DNA from: Clostridia bacterium | GTDB lineage: Bacteria > Bacillota > Clostridia > Oscillospirales > CAG-272 | Assembly (NCBI GenBank): GCA_017399105.1 | Contig: JAFQEJ010000057.1 | Location: 1 to 64,000 of the forward strand | Length of the DNA stretch: 64,000 nucleotides | Reading direction: 5' to 3' | Part shown: positions 62,998 through 64,000 of the stretch, in pieces | Layout: the number at the start of each line of letters is the position of its first letter | How positions within the stretch are numbered: the stretch's first letter is position 1 | Program-made: the position numbers and the translations under genes | The notes under the pieces: generated by a model | Database searches by the model: none | What the model saw: the letters and a program-made list of their open reading frames with translations, nothing else | Told to the model about the DNA's origin: nothing

Positions 62998-63615
62998 TTA
63001 TTTTAAATAGGCTTCAACCCGATTGATTGTGAAACCTTTTGCCGAAAAATTCGTCTCATATTCGGTGACAATATTTCCCTCGTTGTAGGGACTGTTGTGC
63101 AGATCGTTTGTCACATTCCGCAGAGCAAAGCCGCATGCCTCAAACTCCTCCAGCGAGAAGTCGAAGAGCACACGGTTGTCTGTTTTGAAGTGAATCTCTC
63201 CGTCGTCGGTGAGGATGGATTTATACTTTTCAAGGAAACCGCGATGGGTCAGTCTGCGCTTTGCATAGCCTGCCTTGGGCCAGGGATCCGAGAAATTCAG
63301 ATAGATGCGCGAGATGTCGCCCTTTTTGAAAACCTCGGTGAGTGTACCCGCATCTCCGATGAGAAAGCGCACATTGGTGAGCTCGGCAGCCTTTGCCTTT
63401 TCCATGGCGAGAAGAATGACATCCGAGATTTTCTCTACGGCAATATAATTCCTGTCGGGATGCCGACGGGCGAGCTCGACAATAAAACTGCCCTTTCCGC
63501 AGCCGATTTCCAACTCATAGGGCGCTTCAAAGGGAATATCGTCGGCACTGCGGATTAAAATGTCGGAACACGCGGCGATTCGTTCGGCTCCGTGCTTCTT
63601 TTTTCTCATTCTCAT
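62998..63615 (-). CDS. trmB: tRNA (guanine-46-N7)-methyltransferase TrmB
   Basis: Methylates G46 in the variable loop of tRNA, 205 aa. The start MRMRKKK is typical. The SAM-binding motif is LEIGCGKGSFIVELA, and the family motifs LNFSDPWPKAGYAKRRLTHR and FKTDNRVLFDFS are intact. Its upstream region is shared with the divergent gene at 63795. Confidence 0.97.
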   Translation of the reverse strand: MRMRKKKHGAERIAACSDILIRSADDIPFEAPYELEIGCGKGSFIVELARRHPDRNYIAVEKISDVILLAMEKAKAAELTNVRFLIGDAGTLTEVFKKGDISRIYLNFSDPWPKAGYAKRRLTHRGFLEKYKSILTDDGEIHFKTDNRVLFDFSLEEFEACGFALRNVTNDLHNSPYNEGNIVTEYETNFSAKGFTINRVEAYLK

Positions 63616-63794
63616 ACTTGCAAAATTCTCCCGTGTTTGTTATAATATAAATGTGCCGAAAAAAACGGCTGAAAAAATATTTAATATGTGAAAATACGAC
63701 AAAATCCGCCGGTGGATTTTATCTATAACATTATATCAAATTCTTCTTCCTTTTTCAAGAGGAATCATTGAATATACCCGAAAGGAGCGCATCC

Positions 63795-64000
63795 ATGGAT
63801 TCCGGACGATTTTTAAATGAGCTTGCCGCCGAGCTTCGCAGAATCGGTGTGGACGAAGCTGTCATCACCAAGCGCGTCGGCCAGTTTGAAAAATATTTTG
63901 CCACCATGCCGCCCGAGGAAGCCGCCGAAATGCTTGCCGGTCTCGGTGATATTGAGGATCTTGCCCTGAATATCAAGGCACTGAGTACCAAAAAGAAAAA
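63795..64000 (+). CDS. HAAS/DUF1700-like protein, N-terminal part (cut by window edge)
   Basis: A rightward gene begins at the ATG at 63795 with AAAGGAG 8 nt upstream and stays open to the window end (68 complete codons). The peptide DSGRFLNELAAELRRIGVDE, then QFEKYFATMPPEEAAEMLAG, GLGDIEDLALNI resembles the HAAS (DUF1700) helical domain found before membrane segments in Firmicutes proteins often regulated by PadR proteins. Only the start is visible, so the rest is unknown. Confidence 0.6.
   Translation, partial: MDSGRFLNELAAELRRIGVDEAVITKRVGQFEKYFATMPPEEAAEMLAGLGDIEDLALNIKALSTKKK

Overview
The window reads as a piece of chromosome from an anaerobic gut- or rumen-type Clostridia (Firmicutes). 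The evidence is the HrcA/CIRCE heat-shock operon, a T-box in front of valS, zinc-ribbon forms of L28 and L32, a DUF4179-type anti-sigma factor with its ECF sigma factor, consensus sigma-A promoters and strong GGAGG ribosome-binding sites. The exact genus cannot be named from the sequence alone. No rRNA, tRNA, CRISPR array or transposase was seen.

Bases 1 to about 3,220 are the right-hand end of a prophage, transcribed rightward: the tail of a structural gene, a three-domain endolysin, two small holin-like membrane proteins and a third membrane-anchored protein. After the lysis-operon terminator comes a separate small unit with a consensus promoter, about 185 nt of non-coding sequence that can fold into a pseudoknot, and a strong intrinsic terminator. 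Convergent terminators and about 320 bp without a gene follow, and a 17-bp palindrome just beyond the lysS stop is a candidate attachment site.

Bases 3,546-20,249 are leftward housekeeping genes: greA-lysS; an ftsE-ftsX-M23 hydrolase-S41 protease cell-division block with a CdaR/PucR-type regulator upstream; a membrane protein and rsmE under a perfect promoter; the hrcA-grpE-dnaK / dnaJ-prmA heat-shock cluster; and an orphan solute-binding lipoprotein. Bases 20,478-23,221 are a rightward pair of envelope proteins (phosphodiester glycosidase family, and a TcaA-like anchored protein). A tandem set of hairpins follows, then an ECF sigma/anti-sigma pair, a PAP2 phosphatase and a GT2-GtrA glycosyltransferase.

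Bases 27,306-31,223 hold a rightward PHP-type protein plus a GH2 glycosidase. After them come a UPF0291 protein, gdhA, valS with its T-box, several secreted lipoproteins (a SGNH-type esterase and a GxGYxYP protein), rpmB, an acyl-CoA synthetase with its XRE-cupin regulator, plsY, der and a DUF512 radical-SAM protein. An AT-rich cyclase gene between short direct repeats (47,448-48,410) looks acquired. It is followed by the yceD-rpmF pair.

Bases 49,379-56,035 are the most interesting region: a six-gene leftward operon with its own promoter. It encodes a nucleotidyltransferase, a DltA-like adenylation enzyme, a GNAT acetyltransferase, a DltC-like carrier protein, a DltB-like MBOAT and a DltD/AlgJ-like SGNH domain fused to a NodB-type polysaccharide deacetylase. 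I read it as a variant Dlt-type surface acylation or aminoacylation system. The window ends with folD, lgt, a paired M16 peptidase operon, comEC, trmB and the start of a rightward HAAS/DUF1700-like gene cut by the window edge.
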